A stretch of DNA of 64,000 nt from positions 186,001-250,000 of the forward strand of contig NZ_JASCIQ010000006.1 of the NCBI RefSeq assembly GCF_029968035.1, given 5' to 3'. A program made the position numbers and the translations under genes. This document shows, piece by piece, positions 19,739-28,264 of this stretch. The notes beneath the pieces were generated by a model. That model saw only the letters and a program-made list of their open reading frames with translations. It was not told the origin of the DNA and did no database searches. Source of the DNA: Streptomyces cavernicola. Lineage in GTDB: Bacteria; Actinomycetota; Actinomycetes; Streptomycetales; Streptomycetaceae. Each line of letters starts with the position of its first letter. Position 1 is the stretch's first letter.

Positions 19739-20440
19739 ATGACTGCACAGGTCCGAGGGCTGCACGCCCGCGTACTGGAGAGCCTCGGGCCCGCGATCAC
19801 GGGCGGCGAGTATCCGCCCGGCAGCGTCCTCCGGATGGACGAGCTGTCGAAGGAGTTCGAGGTGTCCCGCTCCGTGATGCGCGAGGCGGTGCGCGTACTG
19901 GAGTCGATGCACCTGGTCGAGTCGCGCCGCCGCGTCGGCGTGACGGTGCTGCCGACGCAGGAGTGGAACGTGTACGACCCGCAGGTCATCCGCTGGCGTC
20001 TCGCCGGCGCCGACCGGCCGCGGCAGCTGCGCTCGCTGACCGTGCTCCGCTCCGCCGTCGAGCCGACCGCCGCGGGCCTGGCCGCCACGAACGCCACCGC
20101 CGAGCAGTGCGCGGCCCTCACCGAGTGCGCCATCGGCATGGTCGCCAACTCCCGCGGCCACCAGCTGGAGGGGTACCTGCGGCACGACGTAGAGTTCCAC
20201 CGCACGATCCTGCGGGCCTCGGGCAACGAGATGTTCGCCCGCCTCGGGGATGTGGTGGCGGAGGTCCTCGCGGGGCGTACGCACCACCAGGTGATGTTCG
20301 AGGACCCGGACCCTGCGGCGGTCACTCTGCATGTGAAGGTGGCTGAGGCGGTGCGGGAGCGGGATGCGGCTCGGGCGGAGGAGTTGACCCGAGAGATCAC
20401 TCTTGGGGCACTCGAGGAACTGGACGTGCTGGCCCCCTAG
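19739..20440 (+). CDS. gntR: FCD-domain GntR-family regulator of gluconate genes
   Basis: 233 residues. An N-terminal winged helix (YPPGSVLRMDELSKEFEVSR, then MREAVRVLESMHLVES) is followed by a helical FCD effector domain with the metal ligands visible in RHDVEFHRTI and LHVKVAEAV. Divergence from gntK and the dyad between them indicate repression of gntKP relieved by gluconate or 6-phosphogluconate; that ligand is inferred from the family. Confidence 0.9.
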   Translation: MTAQVRGLHARVLESLGPAITGGEYPPGSVLRMDELSKEFEVSRSVMREAVRVLESMHLVESRRRVGVTVLPTQEWNVYDPQVIRWRLAGADRPRQLRSLTVLRSAVEPTAAGLAATNATAEQCAALTECAIGMVANSRGHQLEGYLRHDVEFHRTILRASGNEMFARLGDVVAEVLAGRTHHQVMFEDPDPAAVTLHVKVAEAVRERDAARAEELTREITLGALEELDVLAP

Positions 20441-20550
20441 CCCCGTCGCCCCGCCTCGGGGCTCCACCCCGCCCCGTCTCGGGACTGCGCCCCGCCCCCG
20501 TCTCGGAGCTGCGCCCCGGCCCCGGCTGTCGTTCGGCCGCCGCGCCCGCG

Positions 20551-20900
20551 GTGGCTGGTCGCGCCCCTGGCTGCGGGGCTGCGCCCCGCCCCCGCTCGTC
20601 GTTTGGCTGCTGCGCCGCGGTGGCTGGTCGCGCAGTTCCCCGCGCCCCTGGGTGCGGGGCTTCGCCCCGGCCCTCGGTTGTTGTTTGGCTGCTGCGCCGT
20701 TGTGGCTGGTTGCGCAGTTCCCCGCGCCCCTGGCTGCGGGGCTGCGCCCCGCCCCCGCTCGTCGTTTGGCTGCTGCGCCGCGGTGGCTGGTCGCGCAGTT
20801 CCCCGCGCCCCTGGGTGCGGGGCTTCGCCCCCGCCTCCGCCCGTCGTTTGGCTGCCGCGCCGTTGTGGCTGATCGCGCAGTTCCCCGCGCCCCTGTTGGG
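20551..20900. repeat. Five-copy tandem repeat, about 82-bp unit
   Basis: Units begin at GTGGCTGGTCGCG (20551, 20620, 20702, 20783, 20865), spaced 69, 82, 81 and 82 bp. The first lacks a 12-bp internal block (CAGTTCCCCGCG). Each unit carries a hairpin of the type GGTGCGGGGCTTCGCCCC and the phrase GTCGTTTGGCTGC. Single copies of this sequence are common after Streptomyces genes; a near-perfect tandem run is not usual. Confidence 0.85.
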
Positions 20901-20950
20901 GTGCTCAACGCAGCCCCAGTTCGCAACACTCAGCCCCCCCGCTCCGCGAA

Positions 20951-21104
20951 ATCCAGCCCCTCCGGCGTTTGAGGAGCGGGGGTCCGGGGGCTGGCCCCCG
21001 AATCGGGGTCCAGGGGCGGCAGCCCCGGGGAGCGGGGGCCCGGGGGCGCAGCCCCCGAAGCTGACCGCAGGTCTTTCGGGAAGGGGCGGGGTGGGGAAAG
21101 GAAC
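20951..21104. repeat. Dispersed intergenic repeat, copy 2
   Basis: The first 41 bases match 7744-7784 exactly, and the end (TCTTTCGGGAAGGGGCGGGG) matches as well. The middle contains two additional hairpins of GGGGGC/GCCCCC type, making this copy about 60 bp longer than the one after the pullulanase gene. Confidence 0.75.
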
Positions 21105-21138
21105 GGCCCGGGGCGGGACCAGTCGCGTACCCGTTAAG

Positions 21139-21160
21139 CTAGGTAGACCGACCTACCTAG
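21139..21160. promoter_or_regulatory. Perfect 22-bp dyad, probable TetR autoregulatory operator
   Basis: CTAGGTAG (21139-21146) and CTACCTAG (21153-21160) flank a 6-base spacer. The dyad ends 2 bp before the AAGGAG ribosome site of the TetR gene, so binding would block transcription of the tetR-eamA pair. Confidence 0.75.
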
Positions 21161-21177
21161 CCAAGGAGTGTGCCGCG

Positions 21178-21768
21178 ATGCCAGGGAGAGCCGCCCCCCG
21201 CCCCAGACCCGCAAGGGACAAACTCCTCGCCGCCGCAGCCCGCCGCTTCTACGCCGACGGAGTCGCCGCCACCGGCATCGACACGATCACCGCGGAGGCC
21301 GGCGTGGCCAAGATGAGCCTCTACAACAACTTCTCGTCGAAGGCCGAGCTGGTCGCCGCCTACCTGGACGCCCGGCACGAGGAGTGGCTCGGCCTCTACC
21401 GGGCCCGCCTGGACCAGGCCGAGGGCCCCCGTGCGGCGGCGCTCGCGGTCTTCGACGCGTACGCCGACCACGCCTCGGCCGCGTACGAACACGGCTTCCG
21501 CGGCTGCGGCCTGCTGAACGCCGCGGCAGAACTCCCCGCCGAGGACGAGGGCCGCACCGTGGTCCGCCGCCACAAGGAAGAGGTGGAGCAGCTGCTCGCC
21601 GGCCACCTCGCCGAGCTGTTGCCCGAACAGCCCGAGCGGGCAAGCGAGTTGGCGGAGCACCTCGCGTTCCTCCTGGAGGGCTCCATGGCGCGGGCCGGCC
21701 TCGAAGGCGACGGCGCCCGCGTGCAGCGCGCCCGCGCACTCGCCGCGACCCTCCTGGACACCCTGTGA
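21178..21768 (+). CDS. TetR-family transcriptional regulator
   Basis: 196 residues. A classical TetR HTH at about residues 15-60 (RFYADGVAATGIDTITAEAG, then AKMSLYNNFSSKAEL) is followed by a helical ligand domain with HGFRGCGLLNAAAEL. This pattern is shared with regulators of small transport and detoxification genes. AAGGAG precedes ATG 21178. The stop overlaps the EamA transporter start, and a perfect dyad lies upstream, so the protein likely represses itself and the transporter. Confidence 0.9.
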   Translation: MPGRAAPRPRPARDKLLAAAARRFYADGVAATGIDTITAEAGVAKMSLYNNFSSKAELVAAYLDARHEEWLGLYRARLDQAEGPRAAALAVFDAYADHASAAYEHGFRGCGLLNAAAELPAEDEGRTVVRRHKEEVEQLLAGHLAELLPEQPERASELAEHLAFLLEGSMARAGLEGDGARVQRARALAATLLDTL

Positions 21769-22778
21769 GCAGCCCCGCGCAGCGGACCCCGCACCGGCCC
21801 GCCGCGCATCTCGGCGCCCTCTCCGTCCTGGCCGCCTCCGTGTTGTGGGGGACCACAGGCACCGCCGCGACCTTCGCCCCCGGCGTGGGCCCGCTGGCGA
21901 TCGGCGCCGTCGCCATGGGCCTCGGCGGGCTGCTGCAGGCACTGATCGCCGCGCCCCTGATCGCCCGGCACGCCCCCGCACTGCGCGCCCGCCGCGGCAC
22001 CGTGCTGCTCGGCGCGCTCGCCGTGGCCGTCTACCCGCTCGCGTTCTACAGCTCGATGCGGCTGGCCGGCGTCGCGGTCGGCACCGTCGTGTCCATCGGC
22101 ACCGCACCCCTCGCCTCCGCCGTCATCGAACGCCTCGTGGACCGGCGGCAGTTGACCCGCCGCTGGAAGATCGGCGCCGCCCTCGGCCTGACCGGCACCG
22201 TGCTGCTCTGCCTCGCCGAGGCCGCGCACGCCCCCGCCTCCGGCGGCCAGGACGGCGGCCAGGGCGGCGGCCACACCCTCGCGGGCACGCTCCTCGGCGT
22301 GGCCCTCGGCCTCGTCGCCGCCGCCACGTACGCCCTCTACTCCTGGACCGCGCACCGGCTCATCGTCGGCGGCGTCCCCTCGCGCGCCGCGATGGGCGCG
22401 GTCTTCGGCGTCGGCGGGCTCCTGCTCCTGCCCGTGCTCCTCGTCACCGGCGGCCCGCTCCTCGCCTCCTGGTCCGGCGCGGCCGTGGGGGCGTACATGG
22501 CGCTGGTCCCGATGTTCGCCGGATACGTGCTGTTCGGCTGGGGGTTGGCGCATGTGCCGGCGAGCACGGCCACCACCCTGTCGCTCCTCGAACCGGCCGT
22601 CGCCGCCGTGCTCGCCGTCCTCGTCGTCGGCGAACGGCTCCCGGCCGTCGGCTGGGTGGGCGTCGCGCTCGTCGTCGCCTGCCTGGCCGTGCTGACCGCG
22701 CCCGTACGGAGGCCGCGTCGGGGACGTGTGGAGACGGCGGCCACGGAGAGAATCAGGGACGCAGCGCCGTCGTCGTAG
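21765..22778 (+). CDS. EamA/DMT-family transporter
   Basis: 337 residues with ten predicted membrane segments in two EamA halves. The first holds LAASVLWGTTGTAATFAPG, the second ALYSWTAHRLIV and the ending SLLEPAVAAVLAVLVVGERL. A glycine-rich loop (about residues 155-172) separates the halves. GTG 21765 overlaps the TetR stop by 4 bp. It is probably an exporter of metabolites or drugs controlled by the TetR protein; the substrate is unknown. Confidence 0.9.
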   Translation: MSSPAQRTPHRPAAHLGALSVLAASVLWGTTGTAATFAPGVGPLAIGAVAMGLGGLLQALIAAPLIARHAPALRARRGTVLLGALAVAVYPLAFYSSMRLAGVAVGTVVSIGTAPLASAVIERLVDRRQLTRRWKIGAALGLTGTVLLCLAEAAHAPASGGQDGGQGGGHTLAGTLLGVALGLVAAATYALYSWTAHRLIVGGVPSRAAMGAVFGVGGLLLLPVLLVTGGPLLASWSGAAVGAYMALVPMFAGYVLFGWGLAHVPASTATTLSLLEPAVAAVLAVLVVGERLPAVGWVGVALVVACLAVLTAPVRRPRRGRVETAATERIRDAAPSS

Positions 22779-22802
22779 CACCGTGGACAGGAGTGAGTGA
22801 CC

Positions 22803-23150
22803 ATGACCATCCGCCGGGCCATGCCCGACTTCCACACGCAGGACATGGAGGCGAGCCGGGACTTCTACGGCGCACTCGGCTTCGAGGAGGTCATGAACCA
22901 GGGTTGGATCATGACGCTCGGGTCGCCCGCCAACCCCACGGCCCAGATCAGCTTCATGACGCACGACAAGACCGCGCCCGTCGTGCCCGACGTCAGCGTC
23001 GAGGTCGAGGACGTGGACGCGGTCCATGCCGCGCTGCGGGCGAGCGGCGCGGAGATCGTGCACCCGCTGCAGGACGAGGAGTGGGGCGTGCGCCGGTTCT
23101 TCGTACGCGACCCCGACGGGCGGGTCGTGAACGTGCTGAGCCACCGCTGA
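22803..23150 (+). CDS. VOC-superfamily glyoxalase-like protein
   Basis: 115 residues. It has the two-module VOC pattern: MPDFHTQDMEASRDFYGALGF at the start and VRRFFVRDPDGRVVNVLSH at the end. AGGAG nine bases before ATG 22803 supports this start over GTG 22797. The gene lies 24 bp after the EamA transporter, on the same strand, so it is probably the third gene of that operon. It could bind the exported compound; the function is otherwise unknown. Confidence 0.85.
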   Translation: MTIRRAMPDFHTQDMEASRDFYGALGFEEVMNQGWIMTLGSPANPTAQISFMTHDKTAPVVPDVSVEVEDVDAVHAALRASGAEIVHPLQDEEWGVRRFFVRDPDGRVVNVLSHR

Positions 23151-23163
23151 CCGCCCGGCGGGC

Positions 23164-25140
23164 TCAGCCCTTCGGCAGCTGAGCCTCCGTCACCGCCCCG
23201 TCCGGCCATACGATCCGCACCAACTGGCCCCCGGAACCGGCCTGTTGGACCTCCAGGGAGGGGCGGCGGACGGGGGCCTCGCCGCTCAACGTGACCGCCG
23301 CCGCGAGGACCGTGCCGGGCGCGGGAACGTCGGCGGTCAGCCAGGGGATCGCCGTGGCCCGGCCCAGCGGCCCCGTGCCCTCCTCCAGGTGCACGCCCGC
23401 CGCCCCGAACCCGGCCAGGGAGTACAGCCGCGACGTCAGCCGGTCCGTCGAGACGGTCGCGTACGCCTCCGGGGTGTTCCCGTACGCCGCTCGCGGATCG
23501 GTATCCGAGCTCAACGGCCAGCCGCCCAGGCGGAGTTGGACCGCCGGCCCCGGTGGGCCGTCGACCCGGCAGAGGCGGACCTCCACGCCCGCGCGCACGA
23601 CCGAGGCGACCGTGACCACGGGGCCCTCGACGGCCGGGCCGGTGCGGCCGGAGCCGTGGTCGAGCCCGTCGTCGTCCGCGCTGTCCACCCAGTGCACCCG
23701 GCCCGAGGAGAGCGCGAGGAGCGCGCCGCAGGGGAGTTCGCGGGTGCCGAGGGCGGTGAAGCCCGTGCGGTGGGAGGCGTGGCCGTCGGTGTCCAGGAGG
23801 GCCACGGTGTTGTCCACCGGGTCCGCGACCGTCGGCCCGGTGAGCGGCGGCAGCGTGGCCGTCGAGTAGCCGAGCCGGGCGTAGAGCGGGGCGTCGGCGC
23901 GGACCGTGCCGGGCAGGGCGTGGTCCGTGCCGTGGTTCAGGACCGTGACGAGGCCGTCGGCGCGGCGGGCCGAGACCAGCCAGCCGGGCGCGGCGACCGT
24001 CCTGGACTGGTCGGACACCTCGACCGGCAGCGGCTCCTCGACCGCCGTCCACACCGGATGGTCGGCCGGCAGGGCGAGCCCGAGCATGCCCTTCGCCGCC
24101 CAGTACGGCGAGCCGGGCCCCGAGTAGGACTGCCGCATCGCGGGCCAGGCGTGGTGCCAGCCGAGCGTCAACAGGCCGTCCGCGCCGGGCACTTGGCGGA
24201 GGGCGAAGTGGTCGAGCATGCCGCTCGCCGCGCGTCGCGTGAGCCCGGGTGCGAGCCGGGTGGCCCCGGTGAGCGCGCCCGTCCACAGCGGCGCCGCCGC
24301 CGCGTACCGGTAGATCAGGGAGCGGCCCTGCAGCAGCGGCGAGCCGTCGGCGCCCACCAGGCGGACCGCGTCGTCCAGATAGCGGGCCAGGTCGGCCTCC
24401 CAGCGGGCCCGCACCTCCGGCGGGCACAGCGAGCCGGTGACGTCGAACAGGTGGGTCCAGAGCAGCGGGTAGGTGTGCAGCGCCCAGCCCACGTAGTGGT
24501 CGAAGTTGCGCTCCGCGCCGTCCGCGAGCCAGCCGTCCTCGCGGCGCATCGTGGCGTGGAACGCCAGGTCCTCCTCGATGTCCGTCGCCGACCAGGGCCC
24601 GCCCGCCTCGCGCAGGAAGGACTCCGTGACGATCCGGAACCACACCCAGTTGTTCCGTACGTACGGCTGGTCGATCACCGTGGCCAGCCAGGCCACCGTC
24701 GCCTCGCGCACCCGGTCGTCGAGCTTGTCCCAGAGCCACTCCCTGGTCAGCTGGAGGATCAGGGCGAGCGACGCGGCCTCCACCTTGGCCTGCGGGACCA
24801 GGTCGGGGCGCGGCCAGGCCTCCGGGTGGTGCGGGTCGGTGCCCGCGGCGAGCCCGGCCGCGTACCGTTCGAGCAGGTTGCCCGGGTCGGCGCCGCCCTC
24901 GCCCGCGATCCGGAACCCGGCGAGCAGCAGCGACCGCGCATACCCCTCAAGGCCGTCGGAGTCGGGGCCCGAGACGCTGTGCGGGCCGGGCAGCAGGATG
25001 CGCGCCCCGCCGGGGGAGCGGTGGGCGTCGAGAGCCGAAAGCATCCGGTCGGCGAGCGCGCCCCAGTGGTGCCGCTCCCAGCCGGTGTACGGCGAGACGC
25101 GACTGCCTGACGATGCCTCAACTTCCTTACGGGGACTCAT
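23164..25140 (-). CDS. DUF2264 domain protein
   Basis: 658 residues, cytoplasmic. The N-terminal two thirds form an alpha/alpha-barrel-like region typical of DUF2264, with WVWFRIVTESFLREAGGPW, ERNFDHYVGWALHTYPL and LIYRYAAAAPLWTGAL; the C-terminal third is beta-rich. DUF2264 proteins often occur with plant- or host-glycan degradation genes and are suspected glycoside hydrolases or lyases, but the reaction is not established. ATG 25140 overlaps the dehydrogenase stop (ATGA). It is the last gene of the reverse-strand operon. Confidence 0.85.
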   Translation of the reverse strand: MSPRKEVEASSGSRVSPYTGWERHHWGALADRMLSALDAHRSPGGARILLPGPHSVSGPDSDGLEGYARSLLLAGFRIAGEGGADPGNLLERYAAGLAAGTDPHHPEAWPRPDLVPQAKVEAASLALILQLTREWLWDKLDDRVREATVAWLATVIDQPYVRNNWVWFRIVTESFLREAGGPWSATDIEEDLAFHATMRREDGWLADGAERNFDHYVGWALHTYPLLWTHLFDVTGSLCPPEVRARWEADLARYLDDAVRLVGADGSPLLQGRSLIYRYAAAAPLWTGALTGATRLAPGLTRRAASGMLDHFALRQVPGADGLLTLGWHHAWPAMRQSYSGPGSPYWAAKGMLGLALPADHPVWTAVEEPLPVEVSDQSRTVAAPGWLVSARRADGLVTVLNHGTDHALPGTVRADAPLYARLGYSTATLPPLTGPTVADPVDNTVALLDTDGHASHRTGFTALGTRELPCGALLALSSGRVHWVDSADDDGLDHGSGRTGPAVEGPVVTVASVVRAGVEVRLCRVDGPPGPAVQLRLGGWPLSSDTDPRAAYGNTPEAYATVSTDRLTSRLYSLAGFGAAGVHLEEGTGPLGRATAIPWLTADVPAPGTVLAAAVTLSGEAPVRRPSLEVQQAGSGGQLVRIVWPDGAVTEAQLPKG

Positions 25141-26192
25141 GCCTGCACCGCCAACGTCTCTCGGGTGATCGGGGCGAGCGGGGGCCGGCCGCTGGTGAGG
25201 CGGTCCAGTTCCGTCAGGGCCATGGCGCTCATCCGGCGGGCCTCCGAGCCGAGGGAGCCCGCGATGTGCGGGGTGAGCATGACGTTCGGCAGGTCGTACA
25301 ACGGCGAGCCGGCGGGCAGCGGTTCGGGCTCCGTGACGTCGAGGATCGCGTGCAGTCCCGCACGGCACGCCTCTTCGAGGGCCCGGGTGTCGACGAGGCT
25401 GCCGCGCGCGGTGTTGATCAGAACCGCGTCCGGCGGCAGGGCGGCGAGTTCGGCGGCGCCGATCAGGTGCCGGGTCTCGGGCAGCGCGGGCGCGTGCAGG
25501 CTCAGCACGTCTGCCTGCGGCAGGGCCTCGGCGAGGCTCGCGGGCTCGGCGCCGGCCGCGCGGACCGCCGCGGGGTCGGCCACCGGGTCGACGACCAGGA
25601 CGCGGGCCAGGTCGAGTTCGCGCAGCAGCCGGACCACACGGCCGCCGATGCGGGAGAAGCCGACGACGACCACGGTCCGCCCGACGCCGCTGAGCTCGCC
25701 GCGCCCCGCCGCGTAACTCAGGTCCTCCCGGTGCGTACGGGCGTCCTGCGCGAGGAACGGGGCCTTCTTGAACGCCCAAAGGACGGCCGCGAGGGTGTAG
25801 TGCGCGACCGGCTCGGCGTTGGCGTCGGCGGCCGTCGTCACCAGGACGCCCCGGTCGAAGAGCGCCTCCGTGACATGCCCGCGCACCGAACCGGCCGCGT
25901 GCAGAACGGCCCGCAGCCGTGGAGCGGCGTCCAGCACGTCCGCGTCCAGGCGCGGACAGCCCCACGAGGTGATCAGCACCTCGGCGGCCGCCAACCGCCG
26001 CCGCGCCTCCGCCGAGCTCAACTCCCGTACGGAGAGCGGCTCTTCGACCTCCGCCAGCGCGTGCAGGCGGGCGCGCTCGGCGGGGCCGAACTGCATGGCG
26101 AGCGCCCGGTCCGCCATGACGAGCAGCACACGCGGCCGGGACGGAACGTCCGACTCAGGCTCGGGAGCAGCGGGGTCGGGCACCCGGCTCAC
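25137..26192 (-). CDS. D-isomer-specific 2-hydroxyacid dehydrogenase family protein
   Basis: 351 residues. The NAD-binding domain has VVVVGFSRIGGRVVRLLREL (a Ser in place of the second Gly of GxGxxG). The catalytic set is visible: Arg in LINTARGSLVD, Glu in DVTEPEPLP and His in LTPHIAGSLG. It reversibly oxidises a D-2-hydroxy acid; the substrate is unknown. GTG 26192 overlaps the preceding stop (GTGA) and its own stop overlaps DUF2264. The tight coupling suggests a shared catabolic route with the kinase-like protein and the permease. Confidence 0.9.
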   Translation of the reverse strand: MSRVPDPAAPEPESDVPSRPRVLLVMADRALAMQFGPAERARLHALAEVEEPLSVRELSSAEARRRLAAAEVLITSWGCPRLDADVLDAAPRLRAVLHAAGSVRGHVTEALFDRGVLVTTAADANAEPVAHYTLAAVLWAFKKAPFLAQDARTHREDLSYAAGRGELSGVGRTVVVVGFSRIGGRVVRLLRELDLARVLVVDPVADPAAVRAAGAEPASLAEALPQADVLSLHAPALPETRHLIGAAELAALPPDAVLINTARGSLVDTRALEEACRAGLHAILDVTEPEPLPAGSPLYDLPNVMLTPHIAGSLGSEARRMSAMALTELDRLTSGRPPLAPITRETLAVQA

Positions 26193-26737
26193 CGCCCCGC
26201 GCCGGGCGTCGACCAGCCCACCGCGTCGAGCACATCCGCCGCGATGTCGCCGATGGTGCGCCCGTCCGTCGCCACCCGCACCGTGTCCCGCGGCGCCTGC
26301 TCGTCCAGGAGCCGGGCCTTCCGCAGGCTGCCGCGCAGCTCGCTCTCCAACTCCGAGCCCTGCTCACGGGCGGCGAGCCGCGCGTGCGTCGTCGCGTCGG
26401 ACGCGGTGAGCAGCACGCGTACGATCCGCACGTCCGCACCCATGGCGCGGCGGAACATGTCGGCGGTGTCGGCGAGGACGCTCACGGTGTGCGTGTAGAT
26501 CAGCCGGCGGTGGCCCAGTTCCGCGTAGTTCGACCAGACCGCCGTGAGGTTGCGCTCGGTGAGCCTGCGGCGGCGCGGGTCGTCCTGGGGCGCCGGATGG
26601 GCCTGCCCCAGGTAGTCGCCCTCGATGACGCAGTGCGTGACCACCGCGGCCCGCAGCAGCGCGGACACCTCCCAGCCGACGCTGGTCTTCCCGACGCCGG
26701 CGCGCCCGCCGATGAGCAGTGCTTCAGCATGATCCAT
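26189..26737 (-). CDS. P-loop NTPase, small-molecule kinase-like
   Basis: 182 residues. Walker A is GGRAGVGKTS at residues 10-19. IEGDYLGQAHP near residue 39 resembles the substrate region of shikimate/gluconate-type kinases. Arg-rich helices (DDPRRRRLTERN) and RVLLTASDATTHARLAARE follow, the latter like the LID and base-binding segments. The substrate is not known. Its stop overlaps the dehydrogenase start, and the APC permease gene ends 65 bp upstream, so a four-gene operon is likely. Confidence 0.82.
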   Translation of the reverse strand: MDHAEALLIGGRAGVGKTSVGWEVSALLRAAVVTHCVIEGDYLGQAHPAPQDDPRRRRLTERNLTAVWSNYAELGHRRLIYTHTVSVLADTADMFRRAMGADVRIVRVLLTASDATTHARLAAREQGSELESELRGSLRKARLLDEQAPRDTVRVATDGRTIGDIAADVLDAVGWSTPGAGR

Positions 26738-26802
26738 GGGGTCAGCCTGCCAGCGTCACCTGCGTACGACCATGGCGCGGAGGGGAGTTGGACCCCTCCT
26801 GC

Positions 26803-28104
26803 TCACGCCCCGCCGCCTTGCCCCTTCCCGCCCGCCGCACGCCGGACCGCGTAGAACAGCGCACCCGCCGCGAGCACCGCGGCGCCGGCGATCACCGAGG
26901 CGACCGGCAGCGAGAAGGCGAGCACCGCGCACCCGGCCAGGCCGACCAGCGGCACGACCCGGGGCGGCCGGCCCTCCGCCGAAGTCAGCGTCCAGGCCGA
27001 GGCGTTGGCGACCGCGTAGTACGCGAGGACAGCGAACGACGAGAAGCCGATCGCCGCCCGCAGATCCACCGTCGCCGCCGCGACCGCGACGATCGCGCCG
27101 ACGGCCAGTTCGGCGCGGTGCGGCACCTGGAAGCGCGGGTGCACGGCGGCCAGGCCGTGCGGCAGATGACGGTCCCGGGCCATCGCCAGTGTCGTACGGG
27201 AGACGCCGAGGATCAGCGCGAGCAGCGAACCGAGCGCGGCCACCGCCGCGCCCACCCGCGTGACCGGCACCAGCCACTCCGCGCCCACCGCACGCGCCGC
27301 GTCCGCCAACGGAGCCGTCGCCTCGGCCAGGCCCCGCGGCCCGAGCGCGGCGAGCACGGCCACCGACACGGCCGCGTACACGACGAGGGCGATGCCGAGG
27401 GCGAGCGGGATCGCCCGGGGGATCGTGCGCTGCGGATCGCGCACCTCCTCGCCGAGCGTGGCGATCCGCGCGTACCCGGCGAACGCGAAGAACAGCAGAC
27501 CTGCCGCCTCCAGGACCCCGCCCGCCGACACCCCGTCCCCGATCGCGAGGTGCTCGCCCCAGGACGCCCCGGACGGCGGCCCGCCCGAGGCGACGACGGC
27601 GATCACGACGGCGGCGAGCACCGCGAGGACGACGCCGACGATCACCCGCGTCAGGAGCGCCGACTTCTGCACGCCCGCGTAGTTCACGGCGGTCAGCACC
27701 GCCACGGCCGCCACCGCCACGGCGTGCTCATGCCCCGGCCAGACGTACGAGCCCACCGTGAGGGCCATCGCCGCGCACGACGCCGTCTTGCCCACCACGA
27801 AGCCCCAGCCGGCCAGGAACCCCCAGAAGTCGCCGAGCCGGGCCCGGCCGTACACATAGGTGCCGCCCGACGCCGGGTAGCGAGCCGCGAGCCGCGCCGA
27901 GGACGTCGCATTGCAGTACGCCACCACCGCGGCTAGCCCCAGACCGAGCAGCAACGCGGAGCCGGCCGCGCGCGCCGCCGGGCCGAGGGCGGCGAAGATC
28001 CCCGCCCCGACCATCGATCCGAGGCCGATCAGGACTGCGTCGGAGACCCCCAACTGCCGCCGCAGGGCCTCGGGTTGACCGGCCTTGGCTTCTGACTCGT
28101 TCAC
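26803..28104 (-). CDS. APC-superfamily amino acid/amine permease
   Basis: 433 residues with about 12 membrane segments. The helix-1 signature IGLGSMVGAGIFAALG and the conserved FFAFAGYARIATLGEEVRDP segment in helix 6 are diagnostic for APC transporters. GTG 28104 follows GAGGGGAAC. The substrate is unknown. It is the first gene of the probable operon leading to the kinase, dehydrogenase and DUF2264 genes, and a 26-bp AT-rich dyad lies just upstream of it. Confidence 0.9.
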   Translation of the reverse strand: MNESEAKAGQPEALRRQLGVSDAVLIGLGSMVGAGIFAALGPAARAAGSALLLGLGLAAVVAYCNATSSARLAARYPASGGTYVYGRARLGDFWGFLAGWGFVVGKTASCAAMALTVGSYVWPGHEHAVAVAAVAVLTAVNYAGVQKSALLTRVIVGVVLAVLAAVVIAVVASGGPPSGASWGEHLAIGDGVSAGGVLEAAGLLFFAFAGYARIATLGEEVRDPQRTIPRAIPLALGIALVVYAAVSVAVLAALGPRGLAEATAPLADAARAVGAEWLVPVTRVGAAVAALGSLLALILGVSRTTLAMARDRHLPHGLAAVHPRFQVPHRAELAVGAIVAVAAATVDLRAAIGFSSFAVLAYYAVANASAWTLTSAEGRPPRVVPLVGLAGCAVLAFSLPVASVIAGAAVLAAGALFYAVRRAAGGKGQGGGA

Positions 28105-28144
28105 GTTCCCCTCCGTCGCCGGTTCGCTCGCCCGGCCAATTACT

Positions 28145-28170
28145 GGAAGAAATTTCTAGAAATCTGTTCC
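28145..28170. promoter_or_regulatory. AT-rich 26-bp dyad in a divergent intergenic region
   Basis: The centre ATTTCTAGAAAT (28152-28163) is a perfect palindrome, and GGAA (28145-28148) pairs with TTCC (28167-28170) around the same centre, 11 of 13 positions matching overall. It lies 41 bp upstream of the permease start and 95 bp from the divergent gene. This is a strong candidate operator; the regulator is unknown. Confidence 0.6.
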
Positions 28171-28264
28171 ACTCGGCGTCCGCTGAGGCCATACTTCTCG
28201 GAGGCCGCCGGACTCGGGGGAAGGTACCCGCTGCGGGTAACGGGGGGTTGTGCGGAGGTCGCCG

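Larger units (their letters stand above)
20441..21138. other. Gene-free, hairpin- and repeat-rich region
   Basis: About 700 bp between gntR and the TetR gene contain no supported gene. They hold GC hairpins at once after gntR (short CCCCGCC/GGGGC units up to 20520), the 82-bp tandem array and the dispersed repeat copy described separately. Frames open across it only because the repeat lacks stops. Confidence 0.7.

Noticed and set aside
20551..20900. CRISPR-like appearance of regularly spaced repeats
   Set aside because: Units are contiguous, with no unique spacers between them, contain terminator-like hairpins, and there are no cas genes.
20403..20972. Frames encoding repeated WLVAQFPAPL(G/A)AGLRP peptides
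   Set aside because: The repetition comes from the 82-bp DNA array of hairpins; all frames stay open because the unit has no stops. No ribosome site or conserved protein.
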